From Verrucomicrobiota bacterium (lineage in GTDB: Bacteria; Verrucomicrobiota; Verrucomicrobiae; Limisphaerales; UBA11358), in NCBI GenBank assembly GCA_014860005.1, contig JACZKP010000093.1, positions 1 through 14,121 of the forward strand: DNA of 14,121 bases. Reading direction: 5' to 3'. Shown one piece after another: positions 14,049 to 14,121 of this stretch (its first letter is position 1; each line of letters starts with the position of its first letter). Made by a program: the position numbers and the translations under genes. The notes under the pieces were generated by a model. The model was not told the DNA's origin and ran no database searches. It saw only the letters and a list, made by a program, of their open reading frames with translations.

Positions 14049-14121
14049 AGCAATGTGGGAATATAGCGGCGCTGAAGACTGTGGGATGAAACGCGAGCAA
14101 GGCGTAGCCTCACGCTGGCTG
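13329..14121 (-). mobile_element. IS630-type insertion sequence, partial
   Basis: The transposase gene plus flanking bases represent one end of an IS630-type element; the other end is beyond the window. The 3' boundary is near 13280-13328, which is rich in TA dinucleotides (the target of this family), but no inverted terminal repeat can be paired inside the window. Confidence 0.6.

Noticed and set aside
13341..14066. Plus-strand open frame (241 codons) opposite the IS630 transposase
   Set aside because: The minus strand carries the complete DDE motifs; the plus frame is a shadow.

Overview
The window reads as a piece of a GC-rich Gram-negative chromosome, most likely from the Verrucomicrobiota (Pedosphaera/Limisphaera-like). 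This rests on an LptD-type outer-membrane assembly protein, an OprB-type porin, the flavour of the proteins, weak or absent Shine-Dalgarno sequences before most starts, and GC-rich dispersed inverted repeats. It is an impression from the sequence, not a database result. Nearly all the DNA up to about 11.76 kb is coding; the last 2.4 kb is repeat-rich and mobile.

Layout. (1) 1-1335 (+): the 3' part of an lptD-like gene. (2) 3439-1348 (-): a two-gene unit, a soluble PAS-type histidine kinase followed by a calcineurin-like metallophosphoesterase, convergent with lptD. (3) 3440-3782: a divergent, lower-GC intergenic region with an 8-bp palindrome. (4) 3783-11758 (+): a six-gene co-directional run: alpha/beta hydrolase, DUF2156/MprF-C-like acyl or aminoacyl transferase, OprB-like porin, a 312-nt gap with a TTCG-loop hairpin, then three tightly packed genes: a methyltransferase of the 3-hydroxypalmitate-methyl-ester (PhcB-like) family with an N-terminal beta-rich domain, a six-TM histidine kinase, and a receiver-histidine kinase hybrid with a degenerate ATPase. 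(5) 11759-14121: two direct copies of a 179-bp repeat (about 92% identical), a long imperfect palindrome, a small kinase related to the polyvalent-protein kinases of mobile elements, a possible scrap of a type I restriction specificity gene, and an IS630-type transposase running towards the window edge.

How the genes may work together. The order methyltransferase, multi-TM kinase, receiver-kinase protein matches the phcB-phcS-phcR/Q logic of Ralstonia, where a fatty-acid methyl ester signal is made, sensed by a membrane kinase and passed to unusual receiver proteins. The sequence therefore suggests a Phc-like signalling system outside the Proteobacteria. It is preceded by an esterase-like hydrolase, a lipid-modifying GNAT-like enzyme and a porin that could belong to making, modifying, exporting or responding to the signal. 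The order and the family memberships are visible; the signal, and the joint function of the upstream three genes, are inference. The soluble kinase on the opposite strand shares a near-identical phosphoacceptor segment with the hybrid protein and may belong to the same circuit.
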